Under the pieces are notes generated by a model. The model saw nothing but the letters and a program-made list of their open reading frames with translations, made no database searches and was not told where the DNA came from. 64,000 bases of DNA from Sulfurimonas sp. (GTDB lineage: Bacteria > Campylobacterota > Campylobacteria > Campylobacterales > Sulfurimonadaceae), in NCBI GenBank assembly GCA_021732045.1, contig JAKFWK010000004.1:281614-345613 (forward strand), written 5' to 3'. The translations under genes were made by a program, and so were the position numbers. How positions within the stretch are numbered: position 1 is the first letter of the stretch; each line of letters opens with the position of its first letter. Below are positions 36,679 through 46,337 of the stretch, piece after piece.

Positions 36679-37362
36679 ATGATGAAACAAAAAATTTTAA
36701 TCGTTGATGACGATAAGGCTATTAGACGGCTCCTATCTCTTTCTTTAAAAGGTTCAGGATTTGAAATAATTGAAGCGGCAAATATACAGGAAGCAGTGAT
36801 AAAATCTACAAGCAATATACCAGATGTGGTTTTGCTTGATTTGGGCTTACCTGATGGCAGCGGGATTGATTTTTTAAAATCTTTTAGGGAATGGAGTAGC
36901 TCACCACTGATAGTTATATCGGCACTAAACCAAGAAGAGAAGAAAATCGAATCCCTGGAGCTTGGGGCGGACGATTATTTAGTAAAACCATTTAGCACAA
37001 ACGAATTGCTTGCTAGAATAAGGGCAGTGCTAAGAAGAAGTGAAAATATAAAAACAACTCATATTTTAGAATGTGGTGAATTAAAGCTGGATTTAGTGGC
37101 GAGAATTATCACATTGAACAACAATGAAATTAAAGTAACTCCAAAAGAGTATGATTTATTAAAGCTTTTTATAAAAAATAGCGGAAAAGTGCTTACTCAT
37201 AATTTACTGCTAAAAGAAGTATGGGGAGTAGGATATCAAAACGAGGTACATTATTTGAGAGTTTTTGTAAATCAATTAAGACAAAAGATTGAAGCAGATC
37301 CGTCTAGGCCTAAAAGAATTCTAACAGAAACAGGTATTGGTTATAGAGCAGCTTGTTCATGA
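36679..37362 (+). CDS. KdpE-like OmpR-family response regulator
   Basis: A 227-residue regulator. The receiver domain has the acidic pair IVDDDKAI, the phospho-acceptor DVVLLDLGLPDG, and GADDYLVKPF with the conserved Lys. The C-terminal winged helix has VTPKEYDLLKLF and HYLRVFVNQLRQKIE, closely like KdpE. It is presumably phosphorylated by the adjoining kinase. With no kdpFABC nearby, its target may be kup or a distant operon. Confidence 0.92.
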   Translation: MMKQKILIVDDDKAIRRLLSLSLKGSGFEIIEAANIQEAVIKSTSNIPDVVLLDLGLPDGSGIDFLKSFREWSSSPLIVISALNQEEKKIESLELGADDYLVKPFSTNELLARIRAVLRRSENIKTTHILECGELKLDLVARIITLNNNEIKVTPKEYDLLKLFIKNSGKVLTHNLLLKEVWGVGYQNEVHYLRVFVNQLRQKIEADPSRPKRILTETGIGYRAACS

Positions 37363-37527
37363 GATGAGTTAAATTTATTGGTGCATTTTAACGGTGTTTG
37401 GATGTTAAAAGTTCTGCAGGGAAAGATGTGTTAAAATACCCGAAGTATATAGCTGAAAGTAGGGTGGTGTTATGAATGTTTTATCATTAAAATATTTTAT
37501 GTCTTGCATTGGACAAGAAGATAAACT

Positions 37528-38400
37528 GTGAAGATATTTTACTATGTTCACACAGGACACCGTATCGGACTTGATAGATTTAGAAGAGCGACGACTATTA
37601 TAAGGGCTTTAGGGGATGTTGATATCACGCTTTTGTGTTCAGATTTTCGCATTGCACATGAGGCTAGAAAGTTTGGAATTCACAAGAGCGTTGGAATTGA
37701 TTTGGTTCAAAATATCCCAAAAATAGCTGAACGAGGTGATGCTATGATTTTTGATTCCGATGAAGCAAATCCAACAATGCTTGAGGATATGAGGGATTAT
37801 TTTTCTACTTTTATTCGAGTTAGTGATGACCCTGATGATGAAAAAGCAGTAAATGAATTTTTAATCTCTCCATATTTAAGTGGTGATGGAATCTGCAATG
37901 CTCTTGTGGTAGATGACAAATATTTCAGAGCTAAAGATAAGCAAAAAACGATTAAATTAGCCTACTTTTTTGGTGATGATGATTATGAAAAAGATTTAGA
38001 GAAAAATTTATCTTTTTTAGAGGAGTTAAATCCAGATTTGCAGCTTGGTTTTTACTATTTCTTAGATTATGAAGATATGCTAAGAGAGAAGTTTAAAAAT
38101 CATCATGAGTTTGAAGATTATGATAAGGTCATACAAAATTCAGAGATTTTAGTAACTTCATCTCCTCAAGCGGTTTTGGAAAATCTAGTATCTGGCGGAA
38201 AACCCATATATGTGCAAAGAGATGATTATAGTTTAAATTTTCAAAAATTATTTAGTGAGTTAAATATTCCTATTATAGTAGATGGTAATTATAAACAACT
38301 TATCAATATCATAAGCCAAATAAATAATCATAACTACTACAAAATGAAACAAAAAAGTGATAAATTGGCTATTTTCATAAAAGAAAACTTAAATTTATAA
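37528..38400 (+). CDS. Glycosyltransferase-like (GT-B fold) protein, function unknown
   Basis: A 290-residue soluble protein starting with GTG. The N-terminal MKIFYYVHTGHRIGLDRFRR and the Rossmann-like alternation resemble GT-B enzymes and PseG-type nucleotide-sugar proteins. A later segment, NSEILVTSSPQAVLENLVSGGKPIYVQ, is like the C-terminal donor-site region of such enzymes (S.....E....G.P). No clear family can be named. It stands alone between the kdpE-like gene and petA. Confidence 0.5.
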   Translation: MKIFYYVHTGHRIGLDRFRRATTIIRALGDVDITLLCSDFRIAHEARKFGIHKSVGIDLVQNIPKIAERGDAMIFDSDEANPTMLEDMRDYFSTFIRVSDDPDDEKAVNEFLISPYLSGDGICNALVVDDKYFRAKDKQKTIKLAYFFGDDDYEKDLEKNLSFLEELNPDLQLGFYYFLDYEDMLREKFKNHHEFEDYDKVIQNSEILVTSSPQAVLENLVSGGKPIYVQRDDYSLNFQKLFSELNIPIIVDGNYKQLINIISQINNHNYYKMKQKSDKLAIFIKENLNL

Positions 38401-38421
38401 TTGCTTAAATCTATTTTAGTA

Positions 38422-38427
38422 TATAAT
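38422..38427 (+). promoter_or_regulatory. -10 element of the petABC operon
   Basis: TAGTATATAATCAG contains TATAAT at 38422-38427, 33 bases before the petA ATG and downstream of the preceding stop. Confidence 0.5.
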
Positions 38428-38460
38428 CAGCATCTTAAAATTATGTGAAAGAGAGCAAAT

Positions 38461-38985
38461 ATGCAAAACATTAGCCGTAGAGGTTTTATGGGCAAAGCAT
38501 TTGGCGCCGTAGCAGGTGTTGGTGCAGTTGGTTCATTGGTTGCAATGAAAAAGACTTGGGATCCGCTTCCAAGCGTTAAGGCTGCTGGTTTCACTACTTT
38601 AGATATGACTAAATATCCAGAGGGTGAGTTAATAACAGAGAAATGGAGAGGCAAGCCAATCTTTGTTTTGAAAAAAACTGCTGAAATGGTTGCTAGTCAA
38701 ACAGCAACTCAAAAAGCAAGAGACATCGTAGTTGGCGGTTCTCACTTTATGCTTTGTATCGGACTATGTACGCATTTAGGTTGTATTCCAGGATATAATC
38801 CTGCCGAAAAAGCATTTTTATGTGCATGTCATGGCGGACAATTTGACTGGTCTGGTCAAGTTACTAAAGTTCCACCTCCGCGCGGTTTTGATATTCCTCC
38901 ATTTAAAATTGAGGGTAACAATATGATTCTAGGTGAAGTTGGACCAGAATATCAAGCTATGAAAGATAGCGGCATAACGCTTTAA
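38461..38985 (+). CDS. petA: Cytochrome bc1 Rieske iron-sulfur subunit
   Basis: A 174-residue protein with a twin-arginine signal-anchor (SRRGFMG, then a hydrophobic stretch) for folded export by Tat. The [2Fe-2S] ligands are CTHLGC and CACHGGQFDWSG. It takes electrons from quinol and passes them to cytochrome c in the bc1 complex. First gene of a three-gene operon with a GAAAGAGAG ribosome site. Confidence 0.96.
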   Translation: MQNISRRGFMGKAFGAVAGVGAVGSLVAMKKTWDPLPSVKAAGFTTLDMTKYPEGELITEKWRGKPIFVLKKTAEMVASQTATQKARDIVVGGSHFMLCIGLCTHLGCIPGYNPAEKAFLCACHGGQFDWSGQVTKVPPPRGFDIPPFKIEGNNMILGEVGPEYQAMKDSGITL

Positions 38986-38997
38986 GAGGGAGGAAAT

Positions 38998-40212
38998 ATG
39001 GCACATTTTACAAAAGCAACAAGTGTTAAAGATTGGTTAAACCAAAGATTAGCAATTGAAAAAGTTGAAAAAGTTATGGCATCTGAGTACTGGATTCCAA
39101 AAAATATTAACTTCTTGTGGGCAATGGGTATGGTTTTAGCAATCACATTTGCACTACTTTTAGTTTCAGGTATCTTTTTATTAATGTACTATCAACCACA
39201 TGTTGATCATGCATTTTATAGTGTAAATTTCACTATCATGAGAGATGTTGGTTATGGTTGGTTATGGAGACATGTTCACGGTGTTGCGGCATCTGTTGTT
39301 TTCTTGGTTATCTATATCCATATGTTTACAGGTATCTACTATGGCTCTTACAAAAAAGGTCGTGAGATGATTTGGATTTCTGGTATGCTCCTTTTTGTTA
39401 CTTTTTCTGCTGAAGCATTCTCTGGTTATATGCTTCCATGGGGACAAATGAGCTACTGGGCTGGTATGGTTATTACAAATATCTTTAGTCTTGGCGGATT
39501 ACATATGGACGGTTTGGTTGAGTGGATTCGTGGGGATTATGTTCCTGCACAAGCATTCTTAACTCGCTTCTTTATGCTTCATGTACTTTTATTGCCACTA
39601 GCAATTATGGGACTAATCGGTCTTCACTTTGCAACTCTTCGTATTCCTCATGTTAATAATCAAGATGGTGAAGAGATTGATTTTGAAAAAGAGTCTAAAA
39701 AATATTTAGCTGGCGATAAAGCTGGTTCAAAAGTTATGCGTTTCGCTAATGACTTTATGAGTAAAGATATGATGGTTGTAGGAATCTATCTGATTTTCTT
39801 CTTCTATCTTGTGTTTTTCCAATATGAATTTGCACTTGACCCTGTAAACTTTGACCCTGCAGACGGACTTAAAACTCCTGCGCATATCTACCCTGAGTGG
39901 TACTTCTTGTGGTCTTATGAGATTCTTCGTCCGTTCTCTGTAAATATCGGTCTAATGGCATTTGGTTTTGCTCAAGTAATCTTTATGTTGTTACCATTTT
40001 TAGATAGAAGTCCAAACGCAATCCCTGCAAGTCGCCGTGGAGCATTTGGCGTATGGTTTTGGTTATTGCTAATTGATATGATTGTTTTAACTGCTATGGG
40101 TAAATTACCTCCGGCTGGAATTTTTAGCACTATCGGTTTAGTTGCGGCACTAGCTTTTATAGTTCTGTGGATAGCACTTCCATTTATAACTAAAAATGAA
40201 AAAAAAGCATAA
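38998..40212 (+). CDS. petB: Cytochrome bc1 cytochrome b subunit
   Basis: A 404-residue membrane protein with about eight helices. The heme-binding histidines lie in HVHGVAASVVFLVIYIHMF and FMLHVLLLPLAIMGLIGLH, and the Qo-site PEWY motif is in IYPEWYFLWSYE. Full-length b (not split b6/subunit IV). GAGGAAAT precedes the ATG, 12 bases after petA. Confidence 0.97.
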   Translation: MAHFTKATSVKDWLNQRLAIEKVEKVMASEYWIPKNINFLWAMGMVLAITFALLLVSGIFLLMYYQPHVDHAFYSVNFTIMRDVGYGWLWRHVHGVAASVVFLVIYIHMFTGIYYGSYKKGREMIWISGMLLFVTFSAEAFSGYMLPWGQMSYWAGMVITNIFSLGGLHMDGLVEWIRGDYVPAQAFLTRFFMLHVLLLPLAIMGLIGLHFATLRIPHVNNQDGEEIDFEKESKKYLAGDKAGSKVMRFANDFMSKDMMVVGIYLIFFFYLVFFQYEFALDPVNFDPADGLKTPAHIYPEWYFLWSYEILRPFSVNIGLMAFGFAQVIFMLLPFLDRSPNAIPASRRGAFGVWFWLLLIDMIVLTAMGKLPPAGIFSTIGLVAALAFIVLWIALPFITKNEKKA

Positions 40213-40222
40213 GGAGAATAGG

Positions 40223-41170
40223 ATGAAAAACAAAGAACCTTTAATATTTATAATTGTTGTTGCTTTTACTCTCCTAACATACTGGTTAGTTGAGCCATTT
40301 GCACACTCTCAAATGCACAAGCATGTAGAGAGCGAAAAATTTGCGTATGCTGATTTGCCAGCAGTTACAAAAACTGGTGTTGCTGCGACTGGTAAAGAGC
40401 TAGTAACAGGCGCTGCTGCTTGTACTGGTTGTCACGCAATCACTAAAGATGGCTTACCTGCTGCTATGGATGCTGTTACTGCTGCTGGAACTTATGGTGT
40501 TAACCCACCGGACTTAAGTAATGCTGGTGCGCTTTATGATGCTAAATTTTTATCAGATTTGATTAAAAATCCTGCACATGCTTTAAAAGTTGAGCATAAG
40601 TTTGATGCTGCTAAAGGTAAAATGCACCCAATGACTCCATTTGCTGGAGCTGGCGGAGAAATTGATCAAGAAGTTGCCGACATAGTTGCATACTTACAAT
40701 CAATTGCTGTTAAACCAGAAGAAGTAACTCCTAAAATGGCATTTGAAAATGCTTGTGGAAGATGTCACGCTGTTGGTTATGAAAAATGGACTCAAATTGG
40801 TGAAAAACCTGCATTTAAGTTCCAAAAAGAGTCTTTAGCATTTGATATCAAAGTTTTAGAGTACCAAGAGTCATTAACAAAATATATGGGTAAATTACCT
40901 CCAGATTTATCAATGTATATCCGCTCTCGTGGTGAACACTTTATAAGCACATTTATAGAGAATCCTCAAGCTCATTTAGAGGGAACTGCAATGCCAAGAG
41001 TTGGTGTTACTGCTCACACTGCTGAGAAAGTTATAGAGTACCTAGAAGATGCTGGTGACACAAAAAGAGCAGAGAGAACAGCTACTGGTAAAAATGTAAT
41101 GATTTTTATAGTAATCTTTGCAATCTTTGCACTACTATGGAAAAAACAAGTGTGGAGAGACCTACACTAA
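40223..41170 (+). CDS. petC: Di-heme cytochrome c subunit of bc1 complex
   Basis: A 315-residue protein, ATG at 40223 with AAGGAG upstream; an in-frame ATG 27 bases earlier lies inside petB and is less likely. An N-terminal anchor is followed by two cytochrome c domains with CTGCH and CGRCH and a C-terminal membrane helix (FIVIFAIFALLW). The di-heme form replaces mono-heme cytochrome c1 and is typical of Campylobacterota. Confidence 0.93.
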   Translation: MKNKEPLIFIIVVAFTLLTYWLVEPFAHSQMHKHVESEKFAYADLPAVTKTGVAATGKELVTGAAACTGCHAITKDGLPAAMDAVTAAGTYGVNPPDLSNAGALYDAKFLSDLIKNPAHALKVEHKFDAAKGKMHPMTPFAGAGGEIDQEVADIVAYLQSIAVKPEEVTPKMAFENACGRCHAVGYEKWTQIGEKPAFKFQKESLAFDIKVLEYQESLTKYMGKLPPDLSMYIRSRGEHFISTFIENPQAHLEGTAMPRVGVTAHTAEKVIEYLEDAGDTKRAERTATGKNVMIFIVIFAIFALLWKKQVWRDLH

Positions 41171-41176
41171 AAATTC

Positions 41177-41208
41177 ATAATGCCTAGTCTTTTGGACTTA
41201 GGCATTAT
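41177..41208 (+). terminator. Terminator of petABC
   Basis: ATAATGCCTA (41177-41186) pairs with TAGGCATTAT (41199-41208) around a short loop seven bases after petC. The tail is AT-rich without a clean T-run. Confidence 0.6.
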
Positions 41209-41391
41209 AATTATAAATATTTACTTAATTCTCACAAGCCTCACTTTCAAATCACAATAAAATTAAAATAAGAAGTTTTAATATCAAAAAAGAGTTCTAG
41301 ACAATAATTAAGCAAAGATTAATATCAACTGCTCCATAATGTTGCTAAGGTTACAAGAGTAACTCGAATCTTTTACTCACAAGGAGTTCTT

Positions 41392-41772
41392 ATGAAAAGA
41401 GCTGGTTTTACTATGATCGAATTGATCTTTGTTATCGTTATCTTAGGTATCTTGTCTGCTGTGGCGTTGCCAAAGTTTATGGGAGTGTCTTCGCAAGCTC
41501 ATGATCAAAAAGTAACTGCATTTGCTGGAACACTAAATAGAACTGTTGGACCGTCTATGTGGGCAGCGTCTTTAGCCGCAGGAACTGGTGGTGCTGTTAG
41601 TGGGATGTGTGATACTGTAGCTCATTTGAGTGTGTATCTTGACAAGATTCCAGAGGAAGTTACATTAAATGCTTGTGCATTTGATAATAATGCTACTGCT
41701 GGCTCATCAAAGCATATTACATTTGTTGATGGAAATGCGACAAATTCACCTACATGGACAGTTGCTCCTTGA
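41392..41772 (+). CDS. Type IV pilin-like / pseudopilin protein
   Basis: A 126-residue protein with a class III signal: KRAG^FTMIELIFVIVILG, cleaved before Phe with Glu at +5, then a hydrophobic helix. The mature part contains AFAGTLNRTVGPSMW, a segment shared with the prepilin at 54556. CAAGGAG precedes the start. It is probably a minor pilin or type II secretion pseudopilin; no assembly ATPase is nearby. Confidence 0.85.
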   Translation: MKRAGFTMIELIFVIVILGILSAVALPKFMGVSSQAHDQKVTAFAGTLNRTVGPSMWAASLAAGTGGAVSGMCDTVAHLSVYLDKIPEEVTLNACAFDNNATAGSSKHITFVDGNATNSPTWTVAP

Positions 41773-41893
41773 TTTTCTCGCTCTATTTTCTTGTTTTACC
41801 TCTTGTGAGGTAGAACAAATATGGTAATATAAATAAAAATAGTGGTTTTTAACTTATTATCGGATGGATTAAAAACAGTTATTTGGGGCTCTT

Positions 41894-42322
41894 ATGAAAA
41901 ATTCTAATGCTTTTACGATGATAGAACTTATATTTGTTATTGTTGTTTTGGGGATTTTGTCAGCTATCGCTCTTCCTAAGTTTGCAGGCACGAGGGTATT
42001 GGCGGATATAGGAAAAGGTCGTGCAGATGTTGCAACTATTCGTACTGCAATTATAAATGAGAGGCAGTCGAGACTTTTACTTGGGGATAATAGTTTTATT
42101 CCAGTGCTGAGCAGTGCAAAACTATTTGATGGAAATGGTACAAGTCAACTTTTAAAATACGGAATGACAGATAGCACAACTTCTGGGAATTGGCATAAAG
42201 TAGATGATACAACATATGAGTATAGGGTTGGAGATAACAGTGTAAACACCTTTACATATACGCCGGCTGATGGAAAATTTATGTGTACGGGTGGAGTTGA
42301 GTGTTCAAAACTGACAGATTGA
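41894..42322 (+). CDS. Type IV pilin-like / pseudopilin protein
   Basis: A 142-residue prepilin, signal NSNA^FTMIELIFVIVVLG with Ala instead of Gly before the cleavage site. The mature domain differs from its neighbour at 41392 and has one Cys pair (CTGGVEC) near the C-terminus that could form a disulfide. It lies 121 bases after the first pseudopilin and before priA. Confidence 0.83.
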   Translation: MKNSNAFTMIELIFVIVVLGILSAIALPKFAGTRVLADIGKGRADVATIRTAIINERQSRLLLGDNSFIPVLSSAKLFDGNGTSQLLKYGMTDSTTSGNWHKVDDTTYEYRVGDNSVNTFTYTPADGKFMCTGGVECSKLTD

Positions 42323-42394
42323 TTTTTACAAACATTAACTCAAATATTTTCAGAGATTAAATTAGTTGGTATTGAAAGTATTTAGGTAGCATTA

Positions 42395-44245
42395 TTGAAT
42401 TACTATGAATTGTCACTGCTCGGCTCCCCTTTACCACCACTGATATATAAATCCTACGCAGAAATAAACATAGGTTGCTTAGTTTACTTAAAACTAATAA
42501 ATAGAGACCATAAAGCTGTTGTAATTTCTGCTTGTGAAGAACCAGAGTTTAAAACCAGCGACATTTTAGAGGTAGATAGTTTCATTTATTCCTCAAAGCA
42601 ACTAGAGCTTGCCAGATTTATCTCTATCTATTATTTCTGCTCCGTTGGTGAAGCTTTGGCTCTTATGGTGCCGTTTTCTTTTAGAGCTTTGGAGCAAAGC
42701 AAAGAAGATTTGCAAGTACCCATCCACTCTGAAATAGTGCTCTCCTCAAAGCAAGAAGAAGCTCTTCTGTTTTTAAAACAGCACAATACCTCGCTTCTTT
42801 TTGGCGATACTGGAAGCGGAAAAACTGAAATTTATATGAAACTGTTTGAGCAAATGATAGCATCTGGTAAAAGAAGTCTGTTTTTGATGCCAGAGATTTC
42901 ACTTACGCCTCAGATGCACAAGAGACTTGAGTTTCATTTTAAAGATAGAGTTGTGATGTGGCACTCAAAACTAACTCCTCTGCAGAAAAAAAAATCACTT
43001 GAAAAGATTTATGATGGAACAGCTTACATAATCGCAGGTCCTCGCTCAGCTCTTTTTTTGCCGATAAAAGATTTGGCTTTGATAGTTGTAGACGAAGAAC
43101 ACGACGATAGCTACAAATCATCATCAAGACCTCGCTACAACGCCAGAGATATAGCAATATATATGGGTAAACTTTATGGCATAAATGTAGTTTTAGGAAG
43201 TGCTACGCCATCCATGAATAGTTTTGTGAAGTTTCCATTCTTTAGATTAAAGGGTGGTCACTTTAACTCTTCAAAAGAGTTAATTTATGAGAGAAGCGTA
43301 GATAAATTGACACCTTTGATCTCAAAACATCTAAGAACAACACTTGAGAAAAAAGAACAGAGCATTGTGTTTCTTCCTACTCGCGCAAATTTTAAATACC
43401 TAGTTTGTGCCGATTGTGGTTACACAACTAAATGTGTGTTTTGTAGCGTTGGTATGAGCATCCATCAAAAAAGTAACGCACTGAAATGTCACTACTGCAA
43501 TTTTATGCAAGCAATCCCACAGAAATGTTCAGAGTGTGAAAGTCATGAGCTTGTTAGCTCAAGGGTTGGAACTGCGGAGATGGTTGACAATATCAGCAGT
43601 GAGCTTATCGGAGCTAGAGTTGAACAGTTTGATAGAGATATCATCACAACGGCCAACAAGCTAAAAAAAGCATTATCGCGTTTTAATGATGGACTTATTG
43701 ATATATTTGTCGGAACGCAGATGTTAAGCAAAGGGCATGATTACCACGGTGTTACCCTTGCCGTTGTTTTGGGCCTTGATAACATGTTAGGCATGGGCGA
43801 TTATAGAGCAAGAGAAAAAGCTCTCTCAACGCTTATTCAGGTAGCTGGACGAAGCGGAAGAAAACAAAATGCCACAGTTTTAGTTCAGAGCTTTAATGAG
43901 GAGTTTTTTAGAAGATTTGTAGATAACTACGAAGGGTTTTTGGAAGAAGAAAAAGAGTACAGAAAAGAGCTGTACCCTCCATATAAAAAACTATGCCGAA
44001 TCCTTTTTTCTCATAAAAATGGACTAAAGGCTCAAGATGAGATGAACAAAATGCACAGTACTTTGCAAAATTACCCAAATATAGAGATTGTTGGATTTGG
44101 CAAATGCGCTATTGAGAGGGTTTCTAATAAATACAGATTTGAGATACTATTAAGAGCAAACAAGAGCACAGATATAATAAAAGCTATCCACGCCTCCAAA
44201 AATACTTTAGCTGAGGTAGACATGGACCCTATTGATTTTGGATAG
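42395..44245 (+). CDS. priA: Primosomal replication helicase PriA
   Basis: A 616-residue helicase starting with TTG (AGGT upstream). Walker A is FGDTGSGKTEIY, the DEEH box is VVDEEHDDSYK, and eight zinc-binding cysteines occur between CADCGYTTKCVFC and CSECES. It restarts stalled forks by loading the primosome. It is shorter than E. coli PriA (732), mainly at the N-terminal 3'-binding domain, as in related bacteria. Its end overlaps the convergent M23 gene by 17 bases. Confidence 0.95.
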   Translation: MNYYELSLLGSPLPPLIYKSYAEINIGCLVYLKLINRDHKAVVISACEEPEFKTSDILEVDSFIYSSKQLELARFISIYYFCSVGEALALMVPFSFRALEQSKEDLQVPIHSEIVLSSKQEEALLFLKQHNTSLLFGDTGSGKTEIYMKLFEQMIASGKRSLFLMPEISLTPQMHKRLEFHFKDRVVMWHSKLTPLQKKKSLEKIYDGTAYIIAGPRSALFLPIKDLALIVVDEEHDDSYKSSSRPRYNARDIAIYMGKLYGINVVLGSATPSMNSFVKFPFFRLKGGHFNSSKELIYERSVDKLTPLISKHLRTTLEKKEQSIVFLPTRANFKYLVCADCGYTTKCVFCSVGMSIHQKSNALKCHYCNFMQAIPQKCSECESHELVSSRVGTAEMVDNISSELIGARVEQFDRDIITTANKLKKALSRFNDGLIDIFVGTQMLSKGHDYHGVTLAVVLGLDNMLGMGDYRAREKALSTLIQVAGRSGRKQNATVLVQSFNEEFFRRFVDNYEGFLEEEKEYRKELYPPYKKLCRILFSHKNGLKAQDEMNKMHSTLQNYPNIEIVGFGKCAIERVSNKYRFEILLRANKSTDIIKAIHASKNTLAEVDMDPIDFG

Positions 44246-45431
44246 GACTGGCTTCACACTTTTCATTAAAAAAGTAACATACTGAATCAAAATTTGAGAT
44301 TCTTGGAAATTTTTTATTGTTTTTTAGAATTTGAGCTATTGCCTTATCGTTGGTACTTTTTAATTTTAAAAATTCGTTTCTCTCTTTATTTGATAGTTTT
44401 TTGACAACGAGCTGAATAACGCTAAGTGGATTTATTGCTTGTGCAGATCTATATAGACCAAAATGAAGATGTGGACCCGTAGATAAGCCAGTATTACCAA
44501 CGAAACCTATAACTTCTCCTTTTTTAACACTTTTTCCTTTTGTGATACCTTTTTTAAAGCTTGATTGATGAGCATACAGCGTTTGGTAATTATTGTCATG
44601 TTGGATTCTTGTTACATTTCCATATCCTCTTGTAAAGCCTGCATAGATAACTCTTCCATTTCCAGATGCTAAGATAGGGGTTCCGATGGGGGCGCCATAG
44701 TCAACACCAAGATGCGCGCGGTATTTTTTAAGGATTGGATGAAATCTTCGAAGTGTAAAAAGAGATGAAACTCTAGCATTTCCTATAGGTTTTGCTAGCA
44801 AAAACTCCTCAAGTTCGGCCCCTAACTCATTGTAGTATTTGCCATTATCGCTAAGATACATATAGTGTTTTTTGCCCTTCATCTCAATCATAGCAGATTT
44901 TAAAAGTGGCATAGAAAAAGGTTTTCCAAGACGATATTTTTGCTCATATAACATAACTAGAGTATCGTTTTCTCGTGAATCTTTTTTAAAGTCGAGAGAT
45001 TTTTTAAAACTAGCTATAAATATATGGGCAAGGTTTGCGTAACCAGTCTCTTTTATAATATCCAAATAGGGAGAGTTTTTTATCTTAAGCAGTAGCGATT
45101 CTGTTTTTGTTTCACTTATGATTGGGATGATTTCAAAAAGAAACTCCCCTTTAAGTTTATATATGTGCACTTGGAGTTCATCATTTATAGGGATTAGAAG
45201 TTGCGTTATCTCACCACTATCTGTTTTTAAAATTTGGTAACGAACTCCGTATAAAATCTCTTCTGTTAGTTCCTGCTCATCTTTGTCTAAATCATAATAA
45301 AGGCTCTTTAGGGGTAGTTTATTTTTTTGCAAAAAGGAGAGGTAGCTATCTCCGCTACTCCATCTATAGGTCTCAACTTTTGAAGCAAAAAGGGCTGTAG
45401 TTAGCAGTAAAAGTATGAAAATTTTTATCAT
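44229..45431 (-). CDS. M23 family peptidoglycan endopeptidase (Csd3/Pgp3-like)
   Basis: A 400-residue protein with an N-terminal signal peptide (residues 1-16). A long N-terminal region precedes the LytM domain, whose zinc ligands are in HLGVDYGAPIGTP and HLHFGLY. Length and layout match H. pylori Csd3/HdpA and C. jejuni Pgp3, which trim and cut peptide crosslinks and shape the cell. The role in shape here is inferred. Confidence 0.85.
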   Translation of the reverse strand: MIKIFILLLLTTALFASKVETYRWSSGDSYLSFLQKNKLPLKSLYYDLDKDEQELTEEILYGVRYQILKTDSGEITQLLIPINDELQVHIYKLKGEFLFEIIPIISETKTESLLLKIKNSPYLDIIKETGYANLAHIFIASFKKSLDFKKDSRENDTLVMLYEQKYRLGKPFSMPLLKSAMIEMKGKKHYMYLSDNGKYYNELGAELEEFLLAKPIGNARVSSLFTLRRFHPILKKYRAHLGVDYGAPIGTPILASGNGRVIYAGFTRGYGNVTRIQHDNNYQTLYAHQSSFKKGITKGKSVKKGEVIGFVGNTGLSTGPHLHFGLYRSAQAINPLSVIQLVVKKLSNKERNEFLKLKSTNDKAIAQILKNNKKFPRISNFDSVCYFFNEKCEASPIQNQ

Positions 45432-45501
45432 TTAGTTAACCATAATTATTTATTTTTGAACAAACTCTAACAAATTTTGCCTTAGTGTGAGATTTGTTTG
45501 A

Positions 45502-45507
45502 TATAAT
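45502..45507 (+). promoter_or_regulatory. -10 element for the 45538-48577 gene run
   Basis: TTTGATATAATCGC with TATAAT at 45502-45507, 30 bases upstream of the PgbA-like gene. The same TTTG(A/G)TATAAT style recurs upstream of several genes in this window. Confidence 0.5.
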
Positions 45508-45537
45508 CGCAACATATTAATTTTTGGAAGTAAACAA

Positions 45538-46335
45538 ATGAAACATATTTTTTTAATCTTTTTTATTGCTATGGGACTTTATGGAGCTGTTGTAAAATCA
45601 CCAATTATCAGCGTTAATAAAGATGAAACAGAGGCGACAATAAGTGTTGATAAAATCGATGTTGGAGTGAGTGGTTTTATAGTGCATTCGGTAGATAAAA
45701 ATCATGAAATGATATTAAAAAATGCTGTTGTTGTGGAGTTTGACAAAGATAGTAAAATAGCAAAATTAAAACTAGAAAAATATACACAACTAGATAGTAA
45801 CGCCTTACCGAGCGGGAAGTGGGGCATTAAAAATGGAGATATGGCGGTACTTGCTTTTGGCTACAGCAGAGGGTTGCTGATTGCGCCTAATGAAGATATT
45901 TACTATAAGGTTGCAAAAAGTGCAAATATTCAGTGGATTCATCCAGATATATTTGCAACATATTTATCGTTTAGTGGTCATCCTACACCTCTGAGGGCTG
46001 ATTTTACAAAGATGAGTACAACCACTTCTGTTGGATTAATTTACCTATTTCTTAACGACAGAGTTTACACGCTAGATGCAAAAAGTTTTAAAATATTGAC
46101 AGTGACGGAAGTAAAACTTGCACAAGAGAGTGTGAATCTGCCGTTTTACACAAGAGTAGAAAAGATAGAGGCGTCATGGTGGGGAGAGGGTAGTGGAAGA
46201 CTTAAAGAGTATGAGCCATACTACTACGAGCTGATAATAAAAGCAAACTCAAAAAATAGAGAGCTTTATGATATAGTAAAAAATAGCGATGAAAAAATAA
46301 AAAAATTACTTAAACTATTTGAGATAAAGGAGTAG
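45538..46335 (+). CDS. Plasminogen-binding N-terminal domain protein (PgbA-like)
   Basis: A 265-residue exported protein with a signal peptide (residues 1-16). It resembles the N-terminal domain of H. pylori PgbA/PgbB (VSGFIVHSVDKNHEMILKNA, WIHPDIFATYLSFSGHP). The Lys-rich C-terminal end (KKLLKLFEIKE) is short, and the long plasminogen-binding tail of Helicobacter proteins is missing, so plasminogen binding is unlikely to be its role in a free-living host. It lies two bases before glcD. Confidence 0.75.
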   Translation: MKHIFLIFFIAMGLYGAVVKSPIISVNKDETEATISVDKIDVGVSGFIVHSVDKNHEMILKNAVVVEFDKDSKIAKLKLEKYTQLDSNALPSGKWGIKNGDMAVLAFGYSRGLLIAPNEDIYYKVAKSANIQWIHPDIFATYLSFSGHPTPLRADFTKMSTTTSVGLIYLFLNDRVYTLDAKSFKILTVTEVKLAQESVNLPFYTRVEKIEASWWGEGSGRLKEYEPYYYELIIKANSKNRELYDIVKNSDEKIKKLLKLFEIKE

Positions 46336-46337
46336 TT

